Positions 7,742 to 18,119 are shown, counted from the first letter of the stretch. The stretch: DNA of 64,000 bases from Streptococcus infantarius subsp. infantarius ATCC BAA-102 (GCF_000154985.1 NZ_DS572694.1:186001-250000), one strand, 5' to 3'. The notes: a model not told the origin generated them from the letters alone. Made by a program: numbers and translations.

Positions 7742-8916
7742 ACTCTCTTGAGATTATCGATAAAAAAGTTTTTGAGACTTTTTACAACACCGTCTCTCAC
7801 AAATCATTTATGCAATCGGTAGAGATGGCGGATTTATTAAAAAAACGTGGGTACCAAGTAACCTATCTTGGGCTAAAAGATGAAGAGACACTGCAAGTTG
7901 CTGCCGTTCTCTTTAGCTTGCCAATGACTGGTGGTCTCCATATGGAAATCAATTCTGGGCCCCTCTACCAAGAGGAAACCCTGCTAGAGCCCTTCTATGT
8001 AGCATTAAAAGACTATGCGAAAAAGAATGGCGCTATTGAACTAGTTATCAAACCCTATGATAACTATCAAACCTTTGACAGTGACGGCAATCCAATCAGT
8101 GAAGAACAGAGTCATTTTTTAGATACACTTAAAAACTTAGGTTATCAACATGATGGTTTCCAAACAGGTTATCCTGAAGGAGAACCTGTTTGGCACTATC
8201 TAAAAACTATCAAAGGAGATGACACAAAATCTCTACTAAAATCCTTCAACAAAAACTGTAGTCGCAATATTACTACTGCCCTAAACTATGGTATTTCCAT
8301 CCGAAACATTACCAGAGAAGAAATCCCTCAGTTTAAACAAATTATCGAGGAAACTGGTAAGAGACAAGGTTTTGAGGATAAAAGTCTGAGTTACTACTAT
8401 GATTTGTATGATAGTTTTGGTCCAAATGCGGAATTCGTAGTTGCTGAGATCAATTCAACAGCTGCCCTTGCTCACTTGGATCAGAAAATTTCCTTGCTAA
8501 ATCCATCCGCTAAACAATATGAACAACAATTACAAAAACTAGAGAAACAAAAGAATATTGTTCAGGGAACTTTAGCTGGTAAAGAATCTGAAAACGTTCC
8601 TTTAGCATGTGCTCTCATAATCTATACCCCTTCGGAAGTCACTTATTTATTTGGAGGATCTTATACTAAATATCAGAAATTTTCTGCTGCTTTCTTGCTT
8701 CAATACCATGCAATGAAGCGTTCATTACAAAAAGGGATTACTTTATATAACTTCCTAGGCATTCAAGGAATCTTTGACGGGTCAGACGGTGTTCTTCGTT
8801 TTAAACAGAACTTCAATGGCTACATCGTTCGTAAGATGGGAACATTCCGTTATTACCCACATCCACTCAAATACAAACTTATCCATAATCTCAAAAAAAT
8901 TCTTGGACGTTATTAA
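7738..8916 (+). CDS. murN: FemAB-family peptidoglycan bridge aminoacyltransferase (MurN-like)
   Basis: Second FemABX transferase, 392 residues, likely adding the second residue of the peptidoglycan cross-bridge after the MurM-like enzyme. Seen: FemAB fold features, a short coiled-coil arm (~residues 245-285) and the C-terminal region FGGSYTKYQKF...FLGIQGIF typical of the family. It starts inside the stop codon of the upstream gene (ATGA), indicating translational coupling; AGGAG is about 12 nt upstream. The pair is the MurM/MurN arrangement of streptococci with two-residue bridges. Lys-Thr-Ala bridges are described for S. bovis/equinus, which would fit two transferases, but specificity is inferred. 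Confidence 0.83.
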   Translation: MNSLEIIDKKVFETFYNTVSHKSFMQSVEMADLLKKRGYQVTYLGLKDEETLQVAAVLFSLPMTGGLHMEINSGPLYQEETLLEPFYVALKDYAKKNGAIELVIKPYDNYQTFDSDGNPISEEQSHFLDTLKNLGYQHDGFQTGYPEGEPVWHYLKTIKGDDTKSLLKSFNKNCSRNITTALNYGISIRNITREEIPQFKQIIEETGKRQGFEDKSLSYYYDLYDSFGPNAEFVVAEINSTAALAHLDQKISLLNPSAKQYEQQLQKLEKQKNIVQGTLAGKESENVPLACALIIYTPSEVTYLFGGSYTKYQKFSAAFLLQYHAMKRSLQKGITLYNFLGIQGIFDGSDGVLRFKQNFNGYIVRKMGTFRYYPHPLKYKLIHNLKKILGRY

Positions 8917-8920
8917 AAAC

Positions 8921-8951
8921 AAAAGCTTGGAACATATGTTCCAAGCTTTTT
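8921..8951 (+). terminator. Terminator of FemAB operon
   Basis: Perfect inverted repeat AAAAGCTTGGAA/TTCCAAGCTTTT with a short loop, ending in T residues, immediately after the murN-like gene. Confidence 0.9.
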
Positions 8952-8956
8952 AGCAT

Positions 8957-8989
8957 AAAAAACTACCTGTCCTAAGACAAGTAGTTTTT
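8957..8989 (-). terminator. Terminator of tpiA
   Basis: AAAACTAC-TGTC/GACA-GTAGTTTT hairpin with T-tracts on both strands, on the 3' side of tpiA; could work in both directions. Confidence 0.8.
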
Positions 8990-9012
8990 AATATGACTTC
9001 AATGATTCTTGA

Positions 9013-9795
<783 letters not shown>

Positions 9796-9875
9796 TTACC
9801 CCCTTATTTTATCATATTTTCAGCATCTTTTAAAGGTTCGAGGGGATTTTTACACATAATCATGAAAGAAATTGC

Positions 9876-9904
9876 AAAAAAAGAGCCCCTTTCGGGACTC
9901 TTTC
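9876..9904 (-). terminator. Terminator of tuf
   Basis: Minus-strand hairpin AAAGAGTCCC/GGGGCTCTTT with GAAA-type loop followed by seven T. It lies 57 bp past the tuf stop. Confidence 0.9.
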
Positions 9905-9960
9905 CACAATTACTATCTGACTAATAATTGTTATCTGGGAACTTAATTAATTAACTAAAA

Positions 9961-11157
9961 TTAAGCTTCGATTTCTGAAACGATACCTGAACCAACAGTA
10001 CGTCCACCTTCACGGATTGAGAATGTAGTACCTTGTTCAACGGCGATTGGGTGAATCAATTCAACCTCGATAGTAACGTTATCACCAGGCATTACCATTT
10101 CAGTACCTGCTGGAAGTTCGATTGAACCAGTAACGTCAGTTGTACGGAAGTAGAATTGTGGACGGTAGTTGTTGAAGAATGGAGTGTGACGTCCACCTTC
10201 TTCTTTAGTAAGGATGTAAACTTCACCTTTGAATTTAGTGTGTGGGTGGATTGAACCTGGTTTAGCAATAACTTGACCACGTTCGATTTCATCACGTTGG
10301 ATACCACGAAGAAGAACACCAACGTTATCCCCTGCAAGACCTTCATCAAGTTGTTTACGGAACATTTCAACACCAGTAACAACTGCTTTTTGGCTTTCTT
10401 CTTTAAGACCAACAATTTCAACTTCGTCATTAACACGAACAACACCACGGTCAATACGTCCTGATGCAACAGTACCACGACCAGTGATTGAGAATACGTC
10501 TTCGACTGGAAGAAGCAATGGTTTGTCAGTATCACGTTCTGGTTCTGGAATGTATTCGTCAACAGTATTCATCAAGTCCATGATGATGTCTTCATATTTA
10601 GAATCACCTTCAAGAGCTTTAAGAGCTGAACCTTGGATAACTGGAATGTCATCACCTGGGAAATCGTATTCTGAAAGAAGGTCACGGATTTCCATTTCAA
10701 CCAATTCAAGCAATTCTTCATCGTCAACTAAGTCAATTTTGTTCATGAAGACGATAAGGTGTTTAACACCAACCTGACGTGAAAGAAGGATGTGTTCACG
10801 AGTTTGTGGCATTGGACCATCTGTTGAAGCTACTACAAGGATAGCACCATCCATTTGGGCAGCACCAGTGATCATGTTTTTAACGTAGTCCGCGTGTCCT
10901 GGAGCGTCGATGTGAGCGTAGTGACGTTTTTCAGTTTCGTATTCAACGTGTGCAGTGTTGATTGTGATACCGCGTTCACGTTCTTCAGGAGCAGCATCGA
11001 TAGAAGCGTAGTCTTTTGGTGTGTTAACTGCGCTTGGAAGACGACGAGCAAGAACTGTTGTAATTGCAGCTGTCAAAGTAGTTTTACCGTGGTCAACGTG
11101 TCCAATTGTACCAATGTTAACGTGTGGTTTACTACGATCGTATTTTTCTTTTGCCAT
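9961..11157 (-). CDS. tuf: Translation elongation factor Tu
   Basis: GTPase delivering aminoacyl-tRNA to the ribosome. The 398-residue protein starts [16 protein letters not shown]; GTPase motifs GHVDHGKT (G1), DAPGH (G3), NKID (G4) and SALK (G5) are present, followed by beta-barrel domains 2 and 3 ending in GRTVGSGIV. The frame stays open 23 codons further upstream, but those codons are the 5' leader: the promoter -10 at 11230-11235 and TTGGAGG 11 nt before the ATG at 11157 fix the start. Other streptococci carry tuf between ftsW and tpiA; here an IS and a sigma pair separate it from ftsW. Confidence 0.98.
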   Translation of the reverse strand: MAKEKYDRSKPHVNIGTIGHVDHGKTTLTAAITTVLARRLPSAVNTPKDYASIDAAPEERERGITINTAHVEYETEKRHYAHIDAPGHADYVKNMITGAAQMDGAILVVASTDGPMPQTREHILLSRQVGVKHLIVFMNKIDLVDDEELLELVEMEIRDLLSEYDFPGDDIPVIQGSALKALEGDSKYEDIIMDLMNTVDEYIPEPERDTDKPLLLPVEDVFSITGRGTVASGRIDRGVVRVNDEVEIVGLKEESQKAVVTGVEMFRKQLDEGLAGDNVGVLLRGIQRDEIERGQVIAKPGSIHPHTKFKGEVYILTKEEGGRHTPFFNNYRPQFYFRTTDVTGSIELPAGTEMVMPGDNVTIEVELIHPIAVEQGTTFSIREGGRTVGSGIVSEIEA

Positions 11158-11229
11158 TTGGGTAAAAGCCTCCAATAAAATATATTTTATAGATAGACGG
11201 TAAGCAATACAGTCTAACTTTACCATACT

Positions 11230-11257
11230 ATTTTAACAAATTATGTGGGAATTGCAA
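11230..11257 (-). promoter_or_regulatory. Promoter of tuf
   Basis: Minus-strand TTGCAA (11252-11257), 16-nt spacer, TAAAAT (11230-11235), giving a leader of roughly 65 nt. Confidence 0.6.
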
Positions 11258-11289
11258 GTATTTTACTATTTTATTTATGATTTCTCTAT

Positions 11290-11302
11290 TTCTTTATTTC
11301 GT
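11290..11302. repeat. 13-bp direct repeat flanking IS30 element (left copy)
   Basis: TTCTTTATTTCGT occurs exactly here and again at 12374-12386, directly outside the imperfect terminal inverted repeats of the IS30-type element. Confidence 0.6.
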
Positions 11303-12373
11303 GCTAAATTTCAAGTCCAAGTTAGCCAGTTTGTAAAAACTCTTTAGGAGATTTGTAATCTAGAATTTTCTTTGGATAGTTATTAATCCAATTTTCAATG
11401 AATGCGACTTGTTGTGGAGTCGCATTTTTGCTTCCTTTCGGTAACCAACGACGAATCAGCCTGTTATGGTTCTCATTGCTTCCTCTTTCCCAAGAAGAAT
11501 AGGGATGAGCATAATAAATATGTTTAGGGTCAAAGACATCCTCTAAGCGACTGAATTCTGTCCCGTTATCTGCTGTGATAGAGTTAATTTGATAGTTTTT
11601 TAGAATGGCTTTCAAGGCCTGATTAACTGAAGTAGACGACTTGTCAGGAATAAGCCGAATAATTTGATAGCGACTCTTCCTGTCAGTCAGAGCAAATAAG
11701 CACTCGTTTTTAGCCCGTGTTTGAATAACAGTATCAATCTCAAAATCCCCTAGCTTCTCACGATTATTAATGCTCTCTGGTCGCTCCTCAATAGACTTTC
11801 CAGCAAGTTTAAAATTGGGGCTGACTTGTTTTTTCTTAGGGGTCGCCTTACGAGGATAAAGCATATCTGCTCTGGTTAGGCCTAGTTGTCCATGATGAAT
11901 CCAATAATAAATGGTTGAGATAGAGACATTAATACCCTTTGTTTTGACTATCATTTCAGGAGAGTATTTCTGTTTGATGTAGTGGACAATATTTTCTCTG
12001 AGCTCTTTAGTTAGAGAAAGCCGCTTCACAGAACGTTTACGATTATTATCATAAGCATCCTGTGCAAAGTCAGCTGAGTAAACTAACTCGTATTTTCCTT
12101 TACGCACTTGTTGTCTGACTTGTCCGCTCTTGACTTCATTGTGAATGGTTTGAGGAGCTTTGGCTAATCTTCTAGCGATTTCGCGATTGGAATGACCTTC
12201 TTTGAGCCAACGTTCTATATTTCTACGGTCAGCTAGTGTTAAATGTTTCCATTTTGGTGTATAATAGTTCCTGCATCCCGGAGGCTTTCTAATGTTGTTG
12301 TGGTGATTACATTATATCTCTCTGAGATGTTTTTTGATACCATCAAGTGGCTAGCTTCATTTTAGAACTTTCA
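11303..12373 (-). mobile_element. IS30-family insertion sequence (about 1.07 kb)
   Basis: Contains one IS30-type transposase. The segment between two 13-bp direct repeats has imperfect terminal inverted repeats: 11303-11328 against the reverse complement of 12348-12373 match at about 16 of 26 positions, best at the inner TTAGCCA/CTAGCCA end. It lies between the tuf promoter and the 3' end of the anti-sigma gene. The exact ends are inferred; a 13-bp target duplication would be longer than the 2-3 bp usual for IS30. Confidence 0.65.
11322..12276 (-). pseudogene. IS30-family transposase, frameshifted at the N-terminus
   Basis: DDE transposase with the IS30 catalytic core: GDFEIDTV (first Asp), ITADNGTEF (second Asp), and Glu in SSWERGSNENHNRLIRR. 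A continuous frame reaches upstream through YYTPKWKHLTLADRRNIERW, the helix-turn-helix region, but that frame has no ATG before a stop. The only suitable ATG (12276) is one base out of phase: ATGCAGGA then ACTATTATACACC. IS30 proteins of this type start MQDHYTPK as far as I recall, so one inserted base just after the start codon probably inactivates the gene. A GTG at 12107 could give a 261-residue form lacking the DNA-binding domain. Confidence 0.75.
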
Positions 12374-12386
12374 TTCTTTATTTCGT
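12374..12386. repeat. 13-bp direct repeat flanking IS30 element (right copy)
   Basis: Exact copy of 11290-11302. It contains the stop codon (TAA, read on the minus strand at 12378-12380) of the anti-sigma gene, so the element sits right at the end of that gene without truncating it. Confidence 0.6.
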
Positions 12387-13325
12387 AAGTGTGTGATATG
12401 GCTGAATTGTGACGCTCTGTCCGATATTCGAAGCGTAAATCCAATCCTTGTCTTCAAGCTGAGCAAAATTTTCAGCACGCCCAGTCAAGATAACCCCAGA
12501 AAAGGTTGCTGTTTTGTAATTTGAATTATTTTTCAAGTAAGTTTTAGCATCATCTTCTAATGACAATGTTTCATCTTCAATGCTATATCGAGAATCAACG
12601 ACACCTGACTCAATCGCCTTTTTTAAATTTGACTTGAAGTTCTTAAAATCAGCCGCATAATCATTTATTGAAGACGGAGCGAAACCTAGTTGGGCATCTA
12701 GAGCTAAATTCGCTGTATCCACAGTACTCGATGTGCCAATCCAGTACCAATTGACCAAAAGGTTATCAGGGACCATGTCTGTAATTTCTTGATAGGTGTA
12801 AGGTTTATCAAATGTAATTGCTACTTCCACAGCCTGTCCAGTCATTTCTGCAACCTTACTAATATCTTGTGTGACTTCCATACTTACTGTCTTAGCGGAA
12901 GCATTAACATTATAGAAGATTGGTACTTTATAGAGATTGCCATGTGTATAGTTGGAGCTATTGCTATCTCCTTCTTCCAAGCCTTCATTTTGACTAGCTG
13001 ACATAGGACCAATTATTGAATAATTTCCTTGATACTCTTCAAAAGGGACACTAATACCGTCAATATTTTTAGAACGGTGTGAATAAAAGGTCCCTGTAAA
13101 TTCCGAATTTGCTTCAAAGCCCCAAGTGGTGTAGTCGATATTGGGATAGGCAATCTCTGACCTCAACAGATAGTTTTCTTTGACCATCTCTGCATGACGT
13201 TCTGTCAACGAACGTAAGCCTAAAAAGATAATCAAAGCACTAATCAACATCATACCAACACTAATCCCAACTGTTTTCAAGCGATTTTTTCGCTTATTTT
13301 TCGTAGCTAATTTTTTCAAAATCAT
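12378..13325 (-). CDS. Anti-sigma factor with Sigma_reg_N/Sigma_reg_C-type domains
   Basis: Probable membrane-anchored anti-sigma factor controlling the adjacent ECF sigma factor. A short basic cytoplasmic segment (residues 1-18), one membrane helix (~19-38) and a long extracellular region follow. The external part resembles the sigma-factor regulator families: an N-terminal segment around the helix and a C-terminal domain with VEVAITFDKPYTYQEI...NWYWIGT. No zinc-binding anti-sigma motif is present. It overlaps the sigma gene by 4 bp (ATGA), so the two are translationally coupled. The trigger is unknown; an external sensory domain suggests envelope stress. Its stop codon abuts the IS30 element. 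Confidence 0.75.
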   Translation of the reverse strand: MILKKLATKNKRKNRLKTVGISVGMMLISALIIFLGLRSLTERHAEMVKENYLLRSEIAYPNIDYTTWGFEANSEFTGTFYSHRSKNIDGISVPFEEYQGNYSIIGPMSASQNEGLEEGDSNSSNYTHGNLYKVPIFYNVNASAKTVSMEVTQDISKVAEMTGQAVEVAITFDKPYTYQEITDMVPDNLLVNWYWIGTSSTVDTANLALDAQLGFAPSSINDYAADFKNFKSNLKKAIESGVVDSRYSIEDETLSLEDDAKTYLKNNSNYKTATFSGVILTGRAENFAQLEDKDWIYASNIGQSVTIQPYHTLTK

Positions 13326-13843
13326 TTGAAATCGTCATAATAATCCCCTTCTTTCTCTAATATTTTTTGCAAATCGCGTCGCCCTCGCATCAAATCAATC
13401 TTGGCTTTACTTGCTGAAATACCAAGAACTTGACAAATCTCCTTTATAGAAAGATTCTGGAAGTAATACAAATCAATCACCAAGCGATATTTTTCCTTTA
13501 ACAAAGCCACGGCTTGATAAAGTGGTTCATAATCTGGGCTATCAAAAGCAATGACATTTTCATCCTTAAAGAATTCACGTTGTAAGATTTCCCAATACTT
13601 TTTATCACGCCGATAGCGGTCAATGTAGAGCCTAACTGCCACACGGTACATCCATGCCCGCATTTTCTCGAAAGGAAGGACAATCTCGCTTTCTAGCATT
13701 TTAACGAGAACATCTTGGCTAATGTCACGTGCATTTTCAGCACTAGCCCCCGATTTTTGCAAATAATAACTAATCTCCTCAGCGAATCCTAACAATTCCA
13801 CCTCATAACCATCCAGCTTAATCCTACTCACCTCCCTTTTCAC
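13322..13843 (-). CDS. ECF-type RNA polymerase sigma factor
   Basis: Extracytoplasmic-function sigma factor of 173 residues. Region 2 (~25-90) includes ARDISQDVLVKML and AWMYRVAVRLYIDRYRRDKK, which contact the -10 and core enzyme; region 4 (~115-165) includes LLKEKYRLVIDLYYFQNLSIKEICQVLGIS, the -35-reading helix-turn-helix. The annotated GTG at 13843 has no Shine-Dalgarno; the strong GGGAGGTG lies inside the first codons, pointing to a later non-ATG start (ATT or CTG around residues 8-10) or to a leaderless GTG. A probable self-recognised promoter lies directly upstream. Such sigma/anti-sigma pairs are uncommon in streptococci. Confidence 0.85.
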   Translation of the reverse strand: MKREVSRIKLDGYEVELLGFAEEISYYLQKSGASAENARDISQDVLVKMLESEIVLPFEKMRAWMYRVAVRLYIDRYRRDKKYWEILQREFFKDENVIAFDSPDYEPLYQAVALLKEKYRLVIDLYYFQNLSIKEICQVLGISASKAKIDLMRGRRDLQKILEKEGDYYDDFK

Positions 13844-13849
13844 TTTTAT

Positions 13850-13875
13850 AACGAATCACATTTCTTTTGGTTACA
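13850..13875 (-). promoter_or_regulatory. Candidate ECF-type (autoregulated) promoter
   Basis: Minus-strand TGTAAC (13870-13875), exactly 16 nt, then CGTT (13850-13853). This resembles Bacillus ECF promoters (TGAAAC or TGTAAC, 16-17 nt, CGT). The -35 overlaps the T-tract of the ftsW terminator. A sigma-A reading (TTGTAA and TTATAA) needs a 19-nt spacer and is weaker. Confidence 0.5.
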
Positions 13876-13899
13876 AAAAAACTCCCGCAAAGGGGAGAT
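13875..13899 (-). terminator. Terminator of ftsW
   Basis: Minus-strand CTCCCC-TTTG-CGGGAG hairpin followed by a run of seven T, just after the ftsW stop codon. Confidence 0.85.
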
Positions 13900-13901
13900 T
13901 T

Positions 13902-15182
13902 CTAATAAAAACTATCTAGGTCGATAACGTTGTCATCATATTCTTGTGTTATTTCCTTGGTTTTTAATTGTTCTTCTGCTTCGCGATAAATTTCTTCGCG
14001 TTTTTCATTAGCATCGATATTCAAAACAAAACCAACCGCTACCGACAAGACCAGGACACTATTTCCTCCCTGCGATAGGAATGGGAAGGTAACCCCTGTA
14101 GATGGAATCAAGCCTGAAATTCCACCGATATTAACGAAAGTTTGCATTAGAATCATTCCTCCGATTCCAAGAGCAATCATTGAGTTAAACGGATTTTTAG
14201 CCTTAATACCAACATGCATAATGCGCAAGATTAGGAAAAATAGCAAAGCTAGGATAAGGCTTGCACCAATCATGCCAAGTTCTTCCATCACGCCTGGGAA
14301 AACAAAGTCTGTGGTTGCTTCTGGGAGATAGCCACCTTTTTCGATAGAATTTCCAAGACCACGACCAAACCAGCCACCGTTACTCATCGCATAGTATGAA
14401 TGCGCCAATTGGTGTCCTGAATCGGACAAGTCTTTAAATGGGTTATAAAAGGCGCTGAAACGTTTAGCAACATAACCAAAGACAGGAACTTTCCCCATCT
14501 TATCAACCCCGACAATAGCAATTATGCCAAGAAAGACTGTTGAGAAGGCTGTGATGGTTGCCAGAATAGCTGAAAACCAACGATAACCTACACCACTGAT
14601 AGAATACATAATCAAACCAGTCAAAACGACGATAGCTGCATTTCCAAGGTCAGGCTGCGCCGCAACCAAAAGAACCATAACTAACGAATACACGCGCCAA
14701 TCTTTCAAATCGCTAAGCTTAGTTGGCCACCATTTGCGCTTAGTCAAAGCTTGATAGTCATATGTTGAAATCAATTCTTGACGCCTTGCAAAAGTAAATG
14801 CTAAGAACCAAACAATGATGATTTTCAAATACTCAGCAGGTTGGAAACTAATAGGACCAATGACAATCCAACCATGGGCACCATTGACGGTCTTGGTAAA
14901 GAAACGTGCAATCAACAAGAGCACTACTTCTATCATCATGGTCATTGTCAAAACACGAGAGTTTTTCAAAAAGTTTAATTTTAACTTATATATAAAACTA
15001 ATTGCAAATAGACTGATTAACCAAAAAACACCCTGGTTCAGTACTGACATAAAGGGATTCACACCATACTGAATCAGTGTCGCACTAGTTGTTGAATAAA
15101 CAACAATCAGTCCAATTACTGAAAGGATTAAATAAGGCACTAGGATGGAATAATTTAGGAGATGCCTTTTATCAATTTTCAT
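13902..15182 (-). CDS. ftsW: FtsW septal peptidoglycan polymerase (SEDS family)
   Basis: Integral membrane glycosyltransferase that polymerises lipid II at the division septum with a class B PBP. About ten membrane segments are visible, with SEDS-family blocks QPDLGNAAIVVLTGL, the long extracellular loop with GRGLGNSIEKGGYLPEATTDFVF, and a terminal SQGGNSVLVLSVAVGFVLNI. The cytoplasmic tail is acidic. An ATG at 15221 overlaps the promoter -10 (TATAATG, 15220-15225) and cannot be used; MKIDKRHLLNYS at 15182 has AGGTGA 4 nt upstream and matches homologues. It lies downstream of ppc, as in other streptococci, but has its own promoter. Confidence 0.93.
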   Translation of the reverse strand: MKIDKRHLLNYSILVPYLILSVIGLIVVYSTTSATLIQYGVNPFMSVLNQGVFWLISLFAISFIYKLKLNFLKNSRVLTMTMMIEVVLLLIARFFTKTVNGAHGWIVIGPISFQPAEYLKIIIVWFLAFTFARRQELISTYDYQALTKRKWWPTKLSDLKDWRVYSLVMVLLVAAQPDLGNAAIVVLTGLIMYSISGVGYRWFSAILATITAFSTVFLGIIAIVGVDKMGKVPVFGYVAKRFSAFYNPFKDLSDSGHQLAHSYYAMSNGGWFGRGLGNSIEKGGYLPEATTDFVFPGVMEELGMIGASLILALLFFLILRIMHVGIKAKNPFNSMIALGIGGMILMQTFVNIGGISGLIPSTGVTFPFLSQGGNSVLVLSVAVGFVLNIDANEKREEIYREAEEQLKTKEITQEYDDNVIDLDSFY

Positions 15183-15219
15183 AGAGTCACCTATAATATC
15201 TTCGAATTTATCATATGAC

Positions 15220-15225
15220 ATTATA
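15220..15225 (-). promoter_or_regulatory. -10 element of ftsW promoter
   Basis: TATAAT on the minus strand; 17 nt upstream only a T-rich -35 is seen. It decides the ftsW start codon because the upstream in-frame ATG lies within it. Confidence 0.45.
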
Positions 15226-15240
15226 TCATCTTTCTGGACT

Positions 15241-15286
15241 AAAAAAAAGTCAAAGTCTGAGAACTTAATCCCAGACCTTGACCTTG
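15241..15286 (-). terminator. Terminator of ppc
   Basis: Long minus-strand hairpin (AAGGTCAAGGTCTGGGA paired with TTCTCAGACTTTGACTT through G-U pairs), followed by eight T. Confidence 0.88.
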
Positions 15287-15296
15287 ATTAAACATA

Positions 15297-18119
15297 TCAG
15301 CCAGAATTACGTAATCCTGTGGCAATACCGTTAATTGTAGTGTGAATGAGTTTTTCGTAATCTTCGTCCAACTCATCATGGCGCAAACGTTTAATTAATT
15401 CAATTTGAATGTAGTTCAAAACGTTAAAGTATGGAATACGATAATCCAAACTTGCGCGAAGTGATGGATTTTCTTCCAACAAGTTATCATGTTTTTCAAT
15501 TGCCAAGATAACATCTTTTGTCAATTGCCATTCGTCAAGAATAACATTGAAGACATTACGAACTTCTTCACTTTCAGCCAATTTAGAATATTGGAAAGCA
15601 ATATTCATATTTGTTTTAGACAATACCATGTCTACATTTGAAAGAAGTGAATGGAAGAATGGCCATTTTTCATACATGTGTTGAAGTTTTTCAAGGTTTC
15701 CTTCTTCAGCATCGATGAAATGTTTGAAGGCTGAACCAACACCATACCATCCTGGAAACATGATACGACTTTGTGACCATGAGAATACCCAAGGAATTGC
15801 ACGAAGACCAGAGATTTCTGTGATTGTCTTACGAGCAGCTGGACGTGAACCAATATTCAAGCTTGATACTTCTTTAATTGGAGTAGCTTCGAAGAAGTAA
15901 TCGTAGAAATGTGGATTACCAAATACCAAATCACGGTAAACGCCATTTGAGTATGTCACAATGCCATCCATTGTTTCACGGAAAGTATCAATTTCATCTG
16001 GATTTGTAATCATACGAGTAACGATACGGCCAACTGTCGCTGAAAGCAACATTTCAAGGTTGTAGTAAGCAACGTCTTTATTTCCGTATTTGTTTTCGAT
16101 GATTTCACCTTGTTCTGTCAAACGAATGCGTTCTTTAATAGAACCAAATGGTTGTGATGTGATTGCTTCATATGATGGACCACCACCACGACCGACAGTA
16201 CCACCACGACCATGGATGAATGTCACTTTAATACCACGTTCTGAACCGATGCGAGTCAATTCATTTTGAGCTTTGTAAAGTGTCCATACAGATGATAGGT
16301 AACCACCGTCTTTGTTACTATCTGAGTAACCAAGCATGATTTCTTGGTAACCTTTGTTAGCTGTAACCCAACGACGAACGATATCATAATCAAGGAATTC
16401 TTCCATGATACCACGTGAGTTTTCAAGGTCTTTGATAGTTTCAAAAAGTGGTACGATTTGAACACGCGCTTTTTGGTTATCAAGAAGTCCAACTTCTTTA
16501 AGCATGATAGCCAATTCAAACATATCAGAAACACTTTCAGTGTGTGAAATAATGTGTTGTTTGATAACTTCATCACCTAATTTATCTTTAAGGTAACGAG
16601 CTGTTTGGAAGATAGCCAATTCTTTTTGAAGTTGTTCTGATTTTTCGGCATTTGTTGATGACAATGTACGTGGGTCTTCTTGCAATTCTTTAAGAAGGAC
16701 TTTAACTTTTTCTTCTTCAGAAAGAGCGCTGTAGTCATCAACAATATTTGCTGATTTCAACAATTCTGCGACACAAGCTTCATTGACGCTTGAATCTTGA
16801 CGCATATCGATTGTTGCAAGGTAGAAGCCAAAGACATCAACAGCTTGAAGCAACTCGCTAAAGTCACCTGTCAAGAGAGCATCGTCTCCATTATCAAGCA
16901 ATGATTGTTTGATGATGAGCAAGTCGTCTTTAAATTCTTTAGCAGTTTTATAACTTGGAATTTCATCTTGAAGTTCTGATGAAACTTTATTAACTTTGTT
17001 TTGCAAATATTTAGCAATAACACTTGCGTTGTTAGTGTTTGCGTAAACGTCTGAACCAAGTTTACTATTTTCAAATGCATGACGTGAAATAGTTGGACCA
17101 GCTTTCAATTCAATCAATGTTTGAATCAATTTTGATTGGATATAGTTGAAAGCTTTACGGTATGGTTCATTTTCACGATAAATTGATTTATCGCTTGATA
17201 ATTCTGCCAAACGTTCAACTTCAGGGCTGATTTTAGTCAACGTTGTTGAAAGTGAGAATGTTCGGTAAAGACCTGTCAATTTTTCAATGTAGTAATTGAT
17301 GATGACTTCACTTTGAACAGTAGCTGACAAACGAAGAGTTTCAGCAGTTACGTATGGGTTACCATCACGGTCACCACCAATCCACATACCCATTGTGATA
17401 GGTTTTGGATTTGTAAGGTCGATACCTTTTTCAGCAGCCAAACGTTTGTACTCTGACGTCAACTTAGTAATCGCTTGGATTAAGGATCCATTGTAATATT
17501 CCATTACATTGGTAATTTCATTTTTTACCTTAAGTTTTTTCTCACGAATGATGTCCGTTTGCATGATGATTTCAATGTAACGGCGTAAGTCAGTGTACCA
17601 TTTATCACGATTAACTACTCCTGCTTTCACATCACGGTATTTACGCAAAAGGTCGTGAATATGGTTTGTTAATTCAAGGACCGTTTTACGTTGAACTTGT
17701 GTTGGGTGAGCAGTCAATACAGGTACAACATTTACGTTTTCAAGGATTTCTTTAGAGTTTTCACTTTCTGAAACCATGTCAACAGTCATAGAGAGTTTGC
17801 CAAGATAATCCTGATTTGTATTATTTTGGTAGTTGATTTCATAAGCAAAGTCAACGTCTTCAGAAATGTTGATTAACAGTGGCAAAATTGAAAAATAACG
17901 AGACACAACAACCATCTCTTCGTTGGTCAACTGAGCTACTAGTTCTTCAAGTTTGCCATATTCATCACTTGCTGACAATTTAACAATGTTTTGAATTTTA
18001 GCGAATACCTCATCACCAACCATTTGATGGGTTGTTTCATCGAGTAAGCTTTTTAGTACTTTGACTTCCTCGGTAATGATCGACTGGGTATCATTGTTCT
18101 CCAGTTTTTGGATTGTCAC
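15297..18119 (-). CDS. ppc: Phosphoenolpyruvate carboxylase
   Basis: Carboxylates phosphoenolpyruvate to oxaloacetate, feeding aspartate-family and other amino-acid synthesis in an organism without a complete TCA cycle. Catalytic blocks are intact: [13 protein letters not shown] with the essential His, [48 protein letters not shown] and [10 protein letters not shown]; the C-terminus ends [10 protein letters not shown]. About 940 residues, normal for the family. A GTG at 18128 lies within the Shine-Dalgarno AAGGAG, so the second GTG at 18119, 8 nt after it, is the likely start. Divergent from pepF. Confidence 0.95.
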   Translation of the reverse strand: MTIQKLENNDTQSIITEEVKVLKSLLDETTHQMVGDEVFAKIQNIVKLSASDEYGKLEELVAQLTNEEMVVVSRYFSILPLLINISEDVDFAYEINYQNNTNQDYLGKLSMTVDMVSESENSKEILENVNVVPVLTAHPTQVQRKTVLELTNHIHDLLRKYRDVKAGVVNRDKWYTDLRRYIEIIMQTDIIREKKLKVKNEITNVMEYYNGSLIQAITKLTSEYKRLAAEKGIDLTNPKPITMGMWIGGDRDGNPYVTAETLRLSATVQSEVIINYYIEKLTGLYRTFSLSTTLTKISPEVERLAELSSDKSIYRENEPYRKAFNYIQSKLIQTLIELKAGPTISRHAFENSKLGSDVYANTNNASVIAKYLQNKVNKVSSELQDEIPSYKTAKEFKDDLLIIKQSLLDNGDDALLTGDFSELLQAVDVFGFYLATIDMRQDSSVNEACVAELLKSANIVDDYSALSEEEKVKVLLKELQEDPRTLSSTNAEKSEQLQKELAIFQTARYLKDKLGDEVIKQHIISHTESVSDMFELAIMLKEVGLLDNQKARVQIVPLFETIKDLENSRGIMEEFLDYDIVRRWVTANKGYQEIMLGYSDSNKDGGYLSSVWTLYKAQNELTRIGSERGIKVTFIHGRGGTVGRGGGPSYEAITSQPFGSIKERIRLTEQGEIIENKYGNKDVAYYNLEMLLSATVGRIVTRMITNPDEIDTFRETMDGIVTYSNGVYRDLVFGNPHFYDYFFEATPIKEVSSLNIGSRPAARKTITEISGLRAIPWVFSWSQSRIMFPGWYGVGSAFKHFIDAEEGNLEKLQHMYEKWPFFHSLLSNVDMVLSKTNMNIAFQYSKLAESEEVRNVFNVILDEWQLTKDVILAIEKHDNLLEENPSLRASLDYRIPYFNVLNYIQIELIKRLRHDELDEDYEKLIHTTINGIATGLRNSG

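Noticed and set aside
10092-10562. 156-codon frame inside tuf
   Set aside because: Out-of-frame shadow of a highly biased gene; low-complexity Leu/Val/Thr translation and no start signals.
9961-11226. EF-Tu read from a start 23 codons upstream
   Set aside because: Those codons are the 5' leader; the Shine-Dalgarno and canonical [16 protein letters not shown] start are at 11157.
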